64,000 bases of DNA from Gordionus sp. m RMFG-2023 (taxonomy: Eukaryota > Nematomorpha > Gordioida > Chordodea > Parachordodidae): positions 77,477,561-77,541,560 of the forward strand of contig NC_088775.1 of assembly GCF_954871325.1 (NCBI RefSeq). Reading direction: 5' to 3'. Of this stretch, positions 35,653-47,924 are shown in pieces. The notes under the pieces were generated by a model. That model ran no database searches. It saw only the letters and a program-made list of their open reading frames with translations, and had not been told where the DNA came from. Position 1 is the first letter of the stretch, and the number at the start of each line of letters is the position of its first letter. The translations under genes and the position numbers were made by a program.

Positions 35653-37585
35653 CAGGGTTACTAGATTTATTCAAAAATATATTATATAAAATCATATTAA
35701 TTTTTCTCTGCTGACTATTTCTTTATTTAAATGAATGTATCTAATATGATAGCAATAGCAAAATAAGGGAGGATATCTTATTATTTTTTTTAAATATAAT
35801 TAATAGATATTATTTAAAAAATCAGTACATATTATTTTTATTCATATTTTTATGAAGATTTGATTTAAATTTTTATTTTTTGGTACATATTCCTTAAAAT
35901 CTTTACAAGTATATTTATAAAGCTGTAAGAATAACCGATTACGATTTTTCCCCCAGAAATTTTTCATTAAACTTAGCATGCGCTCAGAAGAAGCTTATTA
36001 TTTCAAAATTTGGCGCTTTTGAAAAAAATGCGATATATATTATTTTATTCTATAAATGTATTTAAAGCAATAAATTCCTGAAATAATTAATTTAACTCAA
36101 TACATCATCTATTGATAATTATTATTAATTGAACTTGTTAATATTCGAATTTATTATCGAGCTTCATTAAATTTTGAAATGCAGCTATTTTATCATGATC
36201 ATCACATTTTATAAGATTTTGTCTTACAACCGAGCCAAAAAAGTTATTGATAACCAGGGCTTTTAAAGTTATAACTAAATTATTCATTAATGAAAACATC
36301 CCCATTGTAAATTAAATTTTTGGCAATTTTTAACCAATTTGTTTAAGGTCGTCTTTATATTAATAACTGCCTAAATAAGGCTGGGCCAATACAATTTCAA
36401 AAAATAATTTTATTATTGAATTGGGATTTGTTTGGGATAAAAAAATAAGATTTATAAATAATTTTTATAAAGTCTTTCAAGAGCCAGCATTAATGATAGC
36501 CATCTTGTTTGAACAATTCGTAGAGGTTCGGACCATTTAATATCTTGAGAATCCAGAATTTATTTTAAAACAGATAGCCTGTTTGTGGATCTGCTGAATT
36601 CGGTATAACATTTCATAGCAATTATTTTTATGTTTATAGATAATGAAGAATGCCCCTTTCTTTCTGCTCTGTAAATTGTATAGCACAGGCAACCAATAGG
36701 AATGATATTTTTTTCCGAACTAATAATTCCGTCTCATTAATTTGCCTTTTTCCTAAATTCACACTTGCGTTATCAGCCAAAGGGCTGTTATATTATTATG
36801 AAAGGTTACAATTGTCAACGCTTTCCACTTCGATTTCTCCTAGTCTGATAAAAAAAAATTTAGTAGTTACTTGAAACACCTCTTTCTTTATTAAAATGGC
36901 ATAGCATTATTAGGAATGTTTTAGTACTTCTATTATTTGATGCATAATAGAGAAAATGGATAATTTTCCTTCAAATTTTCTAAGAAGTGTTTTTTAGTTT
37001 CAAGACCTATGATACTTAACATTATTTTTTAGGCTTTTTTTCTACATTTAATGCTTTTGACTATTTTTGAATTAGGAAAGTGTATAGGCAATTTTGTGTA
37101 GTCTCGGCTATTGCAGTATTATCATCACATAAATTATTATTTTTGAATATGGTTGGATATTATTTGGTGATTCCTTATTTAAATAGAATATATGTTTTTG
37201 CTTGCTTAATGTTTTTTTTAATTCATGGACTCTTCTATTGCTGATATTAAATTAGATTGATTTCTAAAAAATTATATAGAAATAGTTACTTCACATTTAC
37301 ATAAAAATCATTTTCATCATCAGAGTCAGAGGAAGTAATTTATGATTAATCATACAAATTTAATTTAAAATTAAATGATATTAAATATTATTATTATATG
37401 AATTAAAATAAAAAATGGTATGGTAAGCTACTGGTTAAGTCACTTAATTACTTTCTATTTTAAAAATTTATAAAAAAATGGGAAGATATCGTGAGAAAGC
37501 GTAAATCAATAAATGGCGTGTTTTGGCGTAACTTAATCTTATAAAGCGAGAGATTACGCCAAAAGCATGAAATCTGGCAACTCTG
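35653..37585 (-). mobile_element. hAT element with degraded transposase
   Basis: The ends cagggttactagatttatt and gaaatctggcaactctg are inverted. The 8-bp duplication is atcatgat / attatgat (one mismatch). Minus-strand pieces include VQTRWLSLMLALERLYKNY (about 36500, the 'TRW' block of Buster/ZBED-like hAT transposases) and RMLSLMKNFWGKNRNRLFLQ (about 35910-35990, dimerisation domain). Stops and shifts are present, so it is dead. The relic at 4023-4600 is related. Confidence 0.82.
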
Positions 37586-37798
37586 ATTATGATTAGTGTT
37601 GTTAAAAGGCCCGATTTTGATATATTTATAAAAAAAGGTCCGATCAACCAGTTATCCTTTTTTTGCTTATCATTAACGCCAGATGAATCAAAATTTGTAC
37701 AATCATTAAGAGAGGTTATAAGACCACAAATCTAAAATAAAAACAGAAGAAATATTCAAAAATAATAATGCACTGAACCAGCAAAGGAGTTAACGGTT

Positions 37799-38850
37799 CA
37801 TAGGCGTAGCCAGGAGGGGGGCAATGGGAATTTGCCCCCCCTTCAGAAATTTATCACTTTTTGTGAATATCATTTCAAGCTAATAAAAAATATCCCCCTT
37901 AGTCCTCCCCCCACTCCCTGGCCCCCAAAAATGTATGCATATAACTTAAACAATAATTTGAAAGAAAGAATGTAAAAGTTAATATTTTTTTATAAAAATA
38001 TTCATCATAATTTATACATTTTTGGAAAAAAACATTTATATATTAAAAAAAGTGAACCAAAAATGCTTTTTAAGAAATAATATATCAAATATAATATTTT
38101 ATAAAGTGAGTAATTTTAATTAATTTATCTTCATAAAAGTAAAATATAATTATAAAATATTGATAAAATTATTGATAAAATTAAATCATAAATTAAATTA
38201 AAAAATTATAGGACAATACAAACAGTGAAATATTATATGTCATAGATTTGCAGTATATCTAATTTTATCAATTATCATATGACAATCAAGTAATTTTTAC
38301 CAATATAGCGTAAATAATATGAAGATTAATTTTAATATTTTATTTAAAATAAATAGATGGCGTTAAATAATTGAATGCAAATTGTAGCTATATTTATTAT
38401 CAAGAGCATTGATTAGTAAAATTTGTTAAAATATTAACTCTAATCTCTAACTCTCAAATATGTCTGTAAAAATGGAATTTTACCTAGTATTTTGTAACTA
38501 ATTTTATATAATAATGAAATATCAACTATATGCCTACTTACTTTTTCTAAATAATGTTTGTTTGGAATAAATTATTACCATGCTTTTATATTAATGCATA
38601 TACAAGTAATTTATTATATTTTATATAAACTAATAAAAATATATTTCATATTTGTCCAGGCTAATTTTTTTTATTAAAATTAAATTCATATCTTGTAAAA
38701 ATATTTTATGACTATATATAGACTAAAGTAACCCGGCCGAAGGCTGGGCAAAAGCGGGCCTAAGGCCCGCCTAAAAGATGGTCTGGGGTGCGAAGCCCCC
38801 AGTAAATTTTTAATCCCCCCCCTTAGGAAAATCCTGGCTACGCCTATGAT
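37799..38850. mobile_element. hAT-like element with cataggcgtagccagga ends
   Basis: It has perfect 17-bp inverted ends. The flanks share 'cggtt' within a poorly kept 8-bp duplication. GC-rich blocks lie inside both ends ('gggggcaatgggaatttgcc'; 'cccggccgaaggctgggc'). It interrupts one copy of module part B (37778-37798 and 38851-38910). No transposase is seen. A relative lies at 11656-13110. Confidence 0.8.
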
Positions 38851-39012
38851 TCGGTTCAGCTCTCTATCAATATTGTCGATATTTATCAGCAAAGCTAAAA
38901 CAAGTGTAATCTAAATTGTTAAAAGTATAAAAAGAAAAACACTTTAAAAATTTTAGTAAAGATAAATAAACATTTGTGCATTTTTAGATAAATGTGTATG
39001 AATATATACTAA

Positions 39013-39228
39013 CTTTTTGTATAGCTGGTGCTTGTGTTTAATGATTTCTGCAACGTTAATTTTGTCAACAACCCACCATCTTTTACTTTGTTTTTCAATA
39101 ATGACAGATGAATCAAAATTTACACAATCATAAGCAGGGTTAAAACCAATGATATATATAACATAGATTGGCGATTCATTCATTAAAAACGTCCTCACAT
39201 TGCAATCAGCTCTAGAGCCATTTTGTAG
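39013..39228 (-). CDS. Longest open exon-like copy of module A, unknown protein
   Basis: An open stretch of about 70 codons lies between a candidate acceptor (…caag, near 39229) and a donor AAAAA|gttagt (39012). It encodes GSRADCNVRTFLMNESP, then YDCVNFDSSVIIEKQSKRWW and DKINVAEIIKHKHQLYKK. Two Cys, the NFDSS motif and the KQ-R segment recur in shorter copies at 37.7 and 27.9 kb. I do not recognise the domain. The repeated Cys-containing modules would suit an extracellular repeat protein (inference only). Confidence 0.4.
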
Positions 39229-39691
39229 CTTGAACGTTGATCAAATGCCTCATCATTATTATTATTATATTTTTAAATTCTCTATATCAATACAAAATAA
39301 ATTCTCACCTCAACTGATGATTTTAGCAAGTTCTTCAATTCATTTTATTAGTAATCTAAAATATAAGACTCAAGATATACATATTTTAAAAACAATAATA
39401 CATTGAACCCCCAGAGGGGTCAACATCAAGCATGTCTTTCTAAGCAATTCCAAAGATATCATCAGTTAATGGGAGAGGATTTATAACAGATGTCAACTAA
39501 AATGTAATAAAGTATAGGAAGGAAAAAATATTATTTGATGGGTATTAAGACAGGCTAGCCACTTAAAATAAATTCTTTTTAATTAATAATGCACTGAACC
39601 TGCAGAGGAGTCAATATAAGGTACATCTCTTTGGCATTGTCAGGCCAGGACTAATCCGGATAATAGCAAAGGATCTAAAAATGGGTTACAT

Positions 39692-40235
39692 GTCAATACC
39701 GCGAAAAATTTAGCGCGAAATGTATTATCGAGAATGCATTACAGCGAATGTCTATTACCGCGAAAAGATATTATCGCGAATGCATTATAGCGAATGCATT
39801 ATCGGAAAAAAATTATCGCGAATGCATTACAGCGAATGTATGACCGCGAATGCATTATAGCGAATGTATTAGCGCAAATGCATTATCGCGAATGTATTAG
39901 CGCGAATGCCTTATCGCGAATGCATTATCGCGAATGCATTATAGCGAATGCATTATAGCGAATGTATTAGCGCGAATGCATTATCGCGAATGCATTATAG
40001 CGAATGTATTAGCGCGAATGCATCATAGCGAAAACAGTATCGCGAATGCCTTATAGCGAATGCATTATCGCGAATATAATATTGCGAATGCATTACCGCG
40101 AATGCATTATAGCGAATATGATACAGCGAAAATATTAAAGCGAATGCATTAGCGCTAATATATCGCGAAAGTGTTATCGCGAATGTATTATAGCGAAAGC
40201 ATTATCGCGAATGCATTGCAGCAAAAGCTTTACCC
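39692..40235 (+). repeat. Left minisatellite arm, 14-bp unit
   Basis: About 35-40 imperfect copies of gcgaatgcattat(a/c), each with a palindromic atgcat core. Some units read gtattagc or carry cgaaaa. Confidence 0.9.
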
Positions 40236-43200
40236 AAAAAATTCTAAGCAATAAATAGATTTTTTAGGAATAGGGTAAAGAAATTATTTTTATATTAATT
40301 TTTTATTTAAATATGCGTTTAGTTTTATTTTTCAATTAAATTTGGGACAGGAAGACCTAAAATTTAAAATAAATATAGATTTTTGATGGAACTTCTGCTG
40401 TAATAAATTAAATTTGCAAGGTGCTAAGGAAAGTCTTATTTAAAACATTAAGCCAAACAGATAATTAGCCCTCGAAAATCATTTATATTTTAATTAGTGA
40501 GGGATTAGTATTGTGATAAGCATTTTTTGATAATAAATTTGTATAAAGTGTTTTCTTATTGCTTAATCAAAAAGATAAGGCCAAAGTTTATCACAAGACA
40601 TAAAACAATATTCAGCATCATAAGATTGTAGAATTGAATGGCTACACATCTTAGAACTTAATTCATTTAATCTCTGATGTTGAAATTGCGATTATTGTGA
40701 CTCAGGAATTGGGAAAACAATATAATAATGATTTCCTATTGATTCTTGTGATTCCTGATGGGTCTTTTTTCTAGTTATGCGATTAAAAACAAAAATTTTA
40801 TTAATGGATATAGCTATTTAAAAGTATTAAAAGCAAGCATAGACGGATATTATATTAATTAAATAAGCAGAAGCGAACTTATTATCTATGATTCCACTTT
40901 CTACAGTCGAAAGCAAGGCCCTATAAAAAAAATATATTAGCAAATAGATATCTTTCTTAGGAAGCGTAGGTCATGAAAATCCTTATGTTATGCTGGGAAT
41001 TAAAAATATTGCTTTAATCGGGAAATTTTTTTATTAAGAAGCTACCCACCCCCCCCCCCAAGGTATAATTATTTTCGAATCTATGATAATTTCGACAGAA
41101 ACTGATCAAGGCAGCTATGGTGCCTACCCTATGAATATTATATAGTATTCTAGTGATCTTTTAACTGAACTTAATTTTGGTTTGATGGGTATTGTTTTAT
41201 TTTTTGTTATTATTTACATTTAAAATCATTAATTGAGTGAGTTTTATTAAATTTAAAAATCTGATTTTGCCATAAAAACACCAATAAGTGTAGAATTTTG
41301 AGTAATTTGTTAATTTTAGAAAATTCAAAAACGGCCTAGCATAAAAATAGGAGAAAAATAATTAGACAAAAATTAGGCATAATATATCGTTACATAATAA
41401 ATATATATAAAATAATTATATAATAATAATTTTAATAAATATGAATATATAATAATTAAGGCTAGGCTTATTTTTGCATAACCTTGACGTGCTATTAGCC
41501 GAGCTCCCAGTGCCTACTTTTTGTCTAATTAGTGCCAAGAGATCTTTCGGCTGAGCCTAATTAGGTTTAGCCAATTTTTTGGCTAATAACGCTACTTATA
41601 AATTTCTGGCAATCTTATGACATGAATAAACTTTAATTTATATAAAGAAGTTCAATGAAAAATCTTCTGAAATTTATAGGGTGGGTATCTACACATATTG
41701 GAATGCATTTCCGGCAAAATAAGATTCAAAATTTAACGCAATAATTATTTAAAATGCAAAATATAATACAACAAAATACCTATCAAACTTTCTTACCTTA
41801 TTTTTGATTATTTTATATATGGATTTTCATTATAAATTGTTAAATACAAAAATATTTTAGCAAAATCATATGAAATTCTCAGAGTAGATACTCTTCGGAA
41901 TAGATTTGGTAAAATCACATTTATCAGGGAAATTAAAAACGCGCAGATCAGAGACTTAGAGCCCCAGCCTTAAACCCGGCCCGGGTACACGGACCGGGCC
42001 GTATTTTAATTTTTTCAAATATACCCGAGCCCAGCCTAAATTTTTTTTTTAAATACACTGGCCGGGCTATATATTTTAAAACCATATATTTTAAATTACC
42101 ATTATTATCTATATAAATTAATATTTATTTTAAAGAAATTCAGGCAGGGCAGTGCAGATTAAAATAACTCACAAAGTATTAAATATTGATAAATTTCCTA
42201 AAAAATTGATGTAAGACTGGCTTAGTTGCTGATAGTTTTTTTAAACTGGCTACTCTACTAGTTAAAGCAAAGCACTAATAGAAACTGATAAAGAAAGAAA
42301 CATTTTCATAATTTTAACATTACTACTTCTAATTAATTGTTCAGCATATTTAAAAAAAATATCAACCGGAAACTCAAAAATATTATCATAATTATTTATA
42401 AACAGGTCTCGGCCGAGATAATTAGAATTTAAAGCATAAAAATTTTGTTTAAAAAATAAATTTTAAAAAAAGTGCTCTCCAAGTCCCAAAAATAATTAAA
42501 AACTTAAACATTTTTTAAAATGAATAAAATTTCATATTTTGATATTTTTATATGAATTATTTAGATGCAAATGATGTATTATATCAATAAAACATAGTCC
42601 ATAAAAAATAGAAGAATAATAATTATAATCATCTATGTAAGAGACTTAATAAACCAATGGAATCTACAAGCCCCGGGTTTGGGGCTTGTTGGGGAAAAAT
42701 TTAACTTTTATTAGAATCAATAAAATATTAAAAATATTTATTAATGTATAACTTTAGGTAAATGTTTGTTGGGCTATCTCATAGTATTTTATAAATTCAA
42801 ATACAACAATTATTTTCAGGCTTGATGATTTTGACAAAAACGCCGAATAGCCCTAGTCGTCCCTACTATTGGAAGAAAGTTGATCATGAGATCAAAAATT
42901 TAGATTATTTACCGGTTGACTAAAAAACGTTACGTTTTTAAATCTTTATATCTCTGAAACGCGTCATCGTTCTTTTTATGAAATCTATTTTATTGTGTAT
43001 CTTAATAATCTCACTATATTTTAAATTTTAAAAATCTAGTCGGGACACTCATCTTTTTAAAAATTTCTCCTAAATCATAAACTATAACATAAAAATATTT
43101 CGGTATTATCAAAGAAATCTCATTATTAAATGCCACTAACAATATAAGCATTTACGGCAATTTTGTAAATTAATTATTTTATCAAGAGAAGATCTGATAA

Positions 43201-43894
43201 TGATAAAATTATGCCATGAGAAGAAAAACTGGAAAGAAGTTTAATTTCTGAATTTTTTAGAAGAAAGTGGAATATTAATCCAGTTCAACAGCTTTAAAAA
43301 GACCTCAAGATACGGGTTCCATATATCGAAAAACTATCAAGTAATAGGCTACAACCTTTTGAATTACAAACTTGAAAAAATAATTGGTAAAATATGGCCC
43401 TTAATATCAAATTGGTGTTTATTGTCAGGTTCATGCAAGAAAAAAAAGGATAGATTAATTACATAAATTTTTATTATTTTAATAATTTTACGGATCTCAA
43501 AATATGCTTTGTGTTTTTCATTATAATTTATAATTACGAAAAATATTTGAAAAAAAGGCGAATGTCCGGCTATAAATCAATATAATGGGAACACGTCTAG
43601 CCTATTTTAAATAAATAAAAATAAATGAGGATCTTAAGTTATTTTTTGTCCAATATTAGTATTACAAATTTTTTAAAATACGATTTAATCTAATTATTTA
43701 AAAAAATGGAGGATACGAACTTCATAAATAGCAAGTGACGTGTTTTAGAGTTACAAAAATTTAAAAACGCTACGTTAAATAAATATAGAAACTTCAATTA
43801 GGCTGGTTTCTCGTTTTTTGAAAAAGGTCTCAACTTGCTAAATGAGTTACAATATAATTAGTGAGTTTAGAGAATTTCTTTAGAAAAATAGAGA
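40236..43894. other. Interior of the foldback-like element
   Basis: No gene is recognised. There is a poly-C run at about 41049-41060. 'ggctaagc/ttagcc'-type words occur at 41460-41600. A MITE-related piece lies at about 41640-41950, and GC-rich hAT-like ends lie at 41945-42080 ('aaacccggcccgggtac') and 42670-42700. Confidence 0.45.
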
Positions 43895-44270
43895 TCGGGA
43901 AAAATATTATCAGCTAGGAATTTCCAAAAGGTGACAAATTTATTGTTCCTAATATATTTAAAAAGTAGTTAAGAATTTTAATACTTTATATTAATTATAT
44001 CGATCATTTGTCAAATATTAATCAGTATTGCATATGTGATAATTAATTCATGATATTACTCGGGAAAAATATTATCAGCTAGGAATTTCCAAAAGGTGAC
44101 AAATTTATGGTTCCCAATATATTTAATATATAAAAACATAATAAAGATGAACTTTATTAAGAAGTAAGTGGATGAGTAGTAAAGAATTTTAATACTTTAT
44201 ATTAATTATATCGATCATTTGTCAAATATAAATCAGTATTGCATACGTGATAATTAATTCATGATATTAC
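43895..44270 (+). repeat. Direct duplication abutting the right arm
   Basis: 43895-44059 and 44060-44270 both run from 'tcgggaaaaatattatcag' to 'ttaattcatgatattac'. The second copy carries about 46 extra bases in its middle. Its end touches the minisatellite arm. Confidence 0.88.
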
Positions 44271-44770
44271 ATTCGTGATAATGAATTCTCTGTAATACAT
44301 TCGCTATGATGCATTCGCGATAATGCATTCGCGGTCATACATTTACTGTAATGCATTCGCGATAATGCATTCGCTATAGTGCATTCGCTATAATGCATTC
44401 GCGAAACTGTTTTCGCTATGATGCATTCGCTATAATGCATTCGCGAAACTGTTTTCGCTATGATGCATTCGCGATAATGCATTCGTGCAAATACATTCGC
44501 GAAAATGCAATCGCGGTAATGTCTTCACTCTAACACATTCGCTCTAATGAATTCCCTAGCATACATTCGCTGTAATGCTTTCGCGATAATTTTTTTGCGA
44601 TAATGCATTCGCTATACTGTTTTCGCTATGATGCATTCGCGATAATGCATTCGCTATAATATCTATTCGTGGTAATCAACATTCGCGATAATGCATTCGC
44701 TATAATATCTATTCGTGGTAATCAACATTCGCGCCAATGCATTTCGCGGAAAAAGTTTCACGGTATTGAC
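44265..44770 (-). repeat. Right minisatellite arm, inverted
   Basis: The same 14-bp unit on the opposite strand (tataatgcattcgc on +). A 71-codon open frame on the minus strand here is only the translated repeat. Confidence 0.9.
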
Positions 44771-45830
44771 GTGATATGCTAAAAATGATGTCCCAAAAAT
44801 GTAAGAAAGTATAAGAACAAAAAAATATTTAAAATAATTATTGAGCACATCATGAAATAAATGAAAGATTAAATTTTCTAGATAATTGCAAATGGATGAA
44901 AATATAGTTAAAAATATAGTTAAAAATATTTTTTATAATACTAAATAATATAAACACTTACTTGTTTAGAGAAAAAATGGCCGAAGGGATTAAGTTAGAA
45001 TATAAGGATATGAAGAAAAAGCTGTGCATGGAGGCTAATTTTTGTGAAAGTATATTTAAACATAATTTGCAGATGGATTTTAATGTAGATGATTTTGTAA
45101 ATACATATTTGCTTCTACCACCTCTCCTTGTCCTAACATTTTCCTTCTATATGTAAAATTAAATTATTAAGGCATCTAACTTTACCATATATATTTGAAT
45201 CGCTGAAAACTGGTTGCTTATCTGATAATGTATAAAATTTAATCTTTCTAAAGATATGTTGTCAAACATCTGAGATAAATTATTTATTTTTATTAAAATT
45301 TCTTTATTCTAAATTTTTTTATATTGAAAAATAAATAAATTCTTACAGGACATGACTAGCGGTTACGTAGCTATTATGATATGACTAAGCAATGGCTTGA
45401 TTCGGAAATTTATATCATAGATACTTACTTTTATAATTAAATATATGAGAATAAATAACATAAAATTAAAAATATTATATAAATATTACATAAATTGAAG
45501 AAAAAATCAAAATATTTTGCGTATCCTTATTTCTGAAGTATTAATAATTATTAATATTATTTATTTTGGAAATCTTAACTTGATGATTAATAAATGATCC
45601 TAAAATAAACAAATCATAAATAATTTAACAAAAGATTATTAAAAATATCTAAGTGCATCTTAGAAAGAAAATCGAAATACTTTGAACTTGATTTCTATTT
45701 TATATATTTTTCAACGATGATTGCTTGAAACAGCTTGTTAAGGTTTTTTAAATTTATCAGATATACCCTCAGTCAATATGTCGTATGGCTCATATCAATT
45801 ATCATCTATCCTCTCCACGCTCCCAGTTTG
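44771..45830. other. Spacer before the GOLM gene
   Basis: 44771-44830 continues the intron-like part of the module unit ('aaaaatgtaagaaagtata'). At about 44963-45085 (+) there is an exon-like piece (see findings). The rest is A+T-rich with no gene. Promoter elements for the GOLM gene cannot be picked out. Confidence 0.4.
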
Positions 45831-46884
45831 ATGGAATCAAGAATGAAGTCGAAAATTTGTGGTGGAAAAAATTCTATTATAATTCCAATGTGTTTATTAA
45901 TATTATCAGTTGGATTGGGATACAATTATATAAATATATCAAATAAATACAATAGTTCCGAAGAGCAAAACCTCGAATTGATACAAAGAATAAAAGCGCT
46001 ATCAATGAAAATTACTTCTCTAGAACAAGAGATGAATTGGGGTAAAGATTCCGTTAAAGAGGCGGAAGAAGCTTTAAAGATATCTAACAATAAGATTAAA
46101 GAACAAGAATCATCCCTAAATGAAGCCAAACTTGAATTAGATACTAAAATTAGAGAAACAAAAGAATTAACCAAAGATAATCAAAAAATAAAGGAAGAAA
46201 TGGTTCACATAAGTTTATCATTGATTATATGACTATTTTTAATTAGGCAAAATACAAAATGGATTTAGAAAATTTGATTAACTCTTTCAATGGTTGTAAA
46301 GGTAATGCTCATTATTTTTTAAATAAAACTATGCATAATCTAGATGAAAAGGAAAAATTAACTCACCAGATTGAAGATGGTTCAAAACAAAATATAGCTT
46401 TATTATCTCAAATAAAGGATCAAGGAATTAAAATGTTTATATATTATTTTTATTATTATATTGAAAAATGTTTAGGAAAAATCTAGAAGATAAATCTGCT
46501 CAAAAATTTCCTGAAAAAAATAGTAATAATTTATTCTAAAATTTATTAAAATATATTATACTTATTAGAAAATTATATTATTCTTTAACTTATTTTCTTG
46601 GATATTAGCAACAACATAGATATTATGATTAGACTAAAACTAGAATTTATATTTTTTTAGTAATGGGACTTAAGAATAATCCAGATGATGACTCTAAACT
46701 AAATCAAAACATCGATCCTATTCCTGATTTTAACATTGAAGTTCCATCTAAGGAAGAGGAGAATCATAATGAAGATGAGAATGATCTGAAACCACCTTCT
46801 AATACAAAGAAACAAAATATAAATGAAATTCATAATCTTGAGCTAGATAAAAATGCTAATCAATTAGAAAACCCACCTCATTAA
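45831..46884 (+). CDS. Golgi membrane protein, GOLM1/GOLM2 (GP73/CASC4) family
   Basis: Four exons, 45831-46202, 46247-46434, 46476-46522 and 46661-46884, give 276 residues. The introns are 44, 41 and 138 bp, and phases agree at each junction. The product is a type II membrane protein of the early secretory pathway or Golgi. It has a short basic cytosolic tail (MESRMKSK), a membrane anchor at about residues 16-34 ending in SVGLGYNYI (the family has a similar 'GFNYW' edge), a long luminal coiled coil from about 42 to 190, and a very acidic C-terminal tail. It is shorter than the vertebrate proteins (about 400 residues). ATG 45831 is preferred because a pyrimidine-rich tract ending ctcccag lies just upstream, so a noncoding first exon is possible. 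The family is assigned from topology and the anchor/coiled-coil match; the exact paralogue is unclear. Confidence 0.78.
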
Positions 46885-47924
46885 AAGTCAGGATCTCTTT
46901 TTTTTATAAAACAATATAAACTATAGAATATAGCTAATAAAAAAAGAATTCATTTATATTTTCCTTTGTAATTTCTACAATTTTTTTTTAAAAAATGCTT
47001 ATTTGTTACATGGTCACCTTATTTAGCAATCAAAATTCTGCTTTCCCATTTATAAGAGTCTTAAGATAAATCAATACTAGATTTTATTTTTTGTAATATA
47101 GTTATTGTTATTTTAGGAAATAACTTTTTTTATACCTAAAATCTATGATATATATGATAACTTTACAGGTAATATGATTTAAATTAAAAATATACTCTCA
47201 ATATATATATTAAATATACTTACCAAAAAACATATTTGAATTATGCAAATTTTAAATACATTTGGCTTGATTTTTTGTTTGGAAAGGTTTTAATGAAATT
47301 TAATCATTGGTATTATATTATTTATATATATATATAACATCTTATAAGGACCCATTATTTCTTAAGACCAAATCTGTATTTTTTAAAAAGGGGCTATTAT
47401 CACTTAATATATTGTACTTATATATATACATGTTTAAACTACTAAAATTTTTGCATTTTATATAAATAAATTATATATATTTAAAAATAAATTTGATAGC
47501 ATTATATTTTAAAATGTGTTATATAATATTAAAGGGTTGCTCATACTTTTGTCACAAATACAATATTTATTTTATGTAATGATATTTTGGAATTATATGA
47601 ACCTTTTTCTATAAAAAATTATTTATGAATAAAAATGTAAAAATTATACTATCTTCATCATTAATTAAAATTCTTATCATATTAAAAATTTGTTGGAAGA
47701 AACAATTCAAATTAGATTATTTCAAAATTTCAAACGTTTATATGTTAAGAGTTAGTTTACTAAAGCTTAAATTAATTTTTTTAAACGTTTCTATTATATT
47801 TATTATAAACACAATATTTCCCATGCTTGCTTACTTTTAAATTAAATATTTGTATAACCTTAAAAAGGTTCATTTTAATTGAAGAATCAAATTTCGCTAT
47901 CTTGTCTCAAATATTTTTATATTA
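46885..47924. other. A+T-rich downstream spacer
   Basis: No supported gene. A 71-codon Ile/Lys-rich frame at 47625-47840 looks like chance in A+T-rich DNA. (AT)n runs lie at about 47320-47340. Confidence 0.45.

Larger units (their letters stand above)
24405..39690 (-). repeat. Dispersed tandem array of a two-part exon-like module (unknown gene)
   Basis: At least five diverged copies of a roughly 190-bp unit are read on the minus strand. Part A encodes a 'NDCTNFDSSVINDKQ'-like stretch (24485-24560; 27880-27957 continued at 34180-34212; 37665-37735; 39013-39228). Part B is a 66-75-bp segment between a ttttag acceptor and a g|gttcagtgc donor, encoding 'SFVIFDDSPG...DINSSTG'-like peptides (24406-24478; 24601-24668; 34248-34313; 37778-37798 plus 38851-38910; 39411-39490; 39598-39672). 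Some copies are open, others have stops or shifts. All the large insertions between 24.7 and 39 kb fall between or inside these units. It is either a gene with repeated exons or a dead tandem duplication. The product is not recognised. Confidence 0.55.
39692..44770. mobile_element. Foldback-like element with minisatellite inverted arms, 5.1 kb
   Basis: The outer ends gtcaatacc / ggtattgac are inverted. The left arm (39692-40235) and right arm (44265-44770) are arrays of a 14-bp unit close to gcgaatgcattata, in opposite orientation. The arms begin alike (…ccgcgaaa…tgtattatc; the right one read inverted). The 4-kb interior holds no recognised gene but has other transposon ends and a direct duplication. 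Foldback and Galileo elements of the P superfamily are the known precedent for tandem-repeat arms. Membership of that superfamily is inference, and no target duplication is clear (gttacat / gtgatat at best). It sits in an intron-like part of the module array. Confidence 0.65.

Noticed and set aside
36650-36874. 74-codon plus-strand frame
   Set aside because: It is antisense to degraded hAT transposase blocks on the minus strand.
44267-44482. 71-codon open frame with repeated MHYSECIIA-like units (-)
   Set aside because: It is the translation of the 14-bp minisatellite arm, with no start context or other support.
39692-44770. CRISPR-like reading of the short regular repeats
   Set aside because: The 14-bp units are contiguous without spacers, and the genome is eukaryotic with introns.
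47625-47840. 71-codon Ile/Lys/Leu frame (+)
   Set aside because: Composition is that expected of chance frames in A+T-rich DNA, with no motif, splice or neighbour support.
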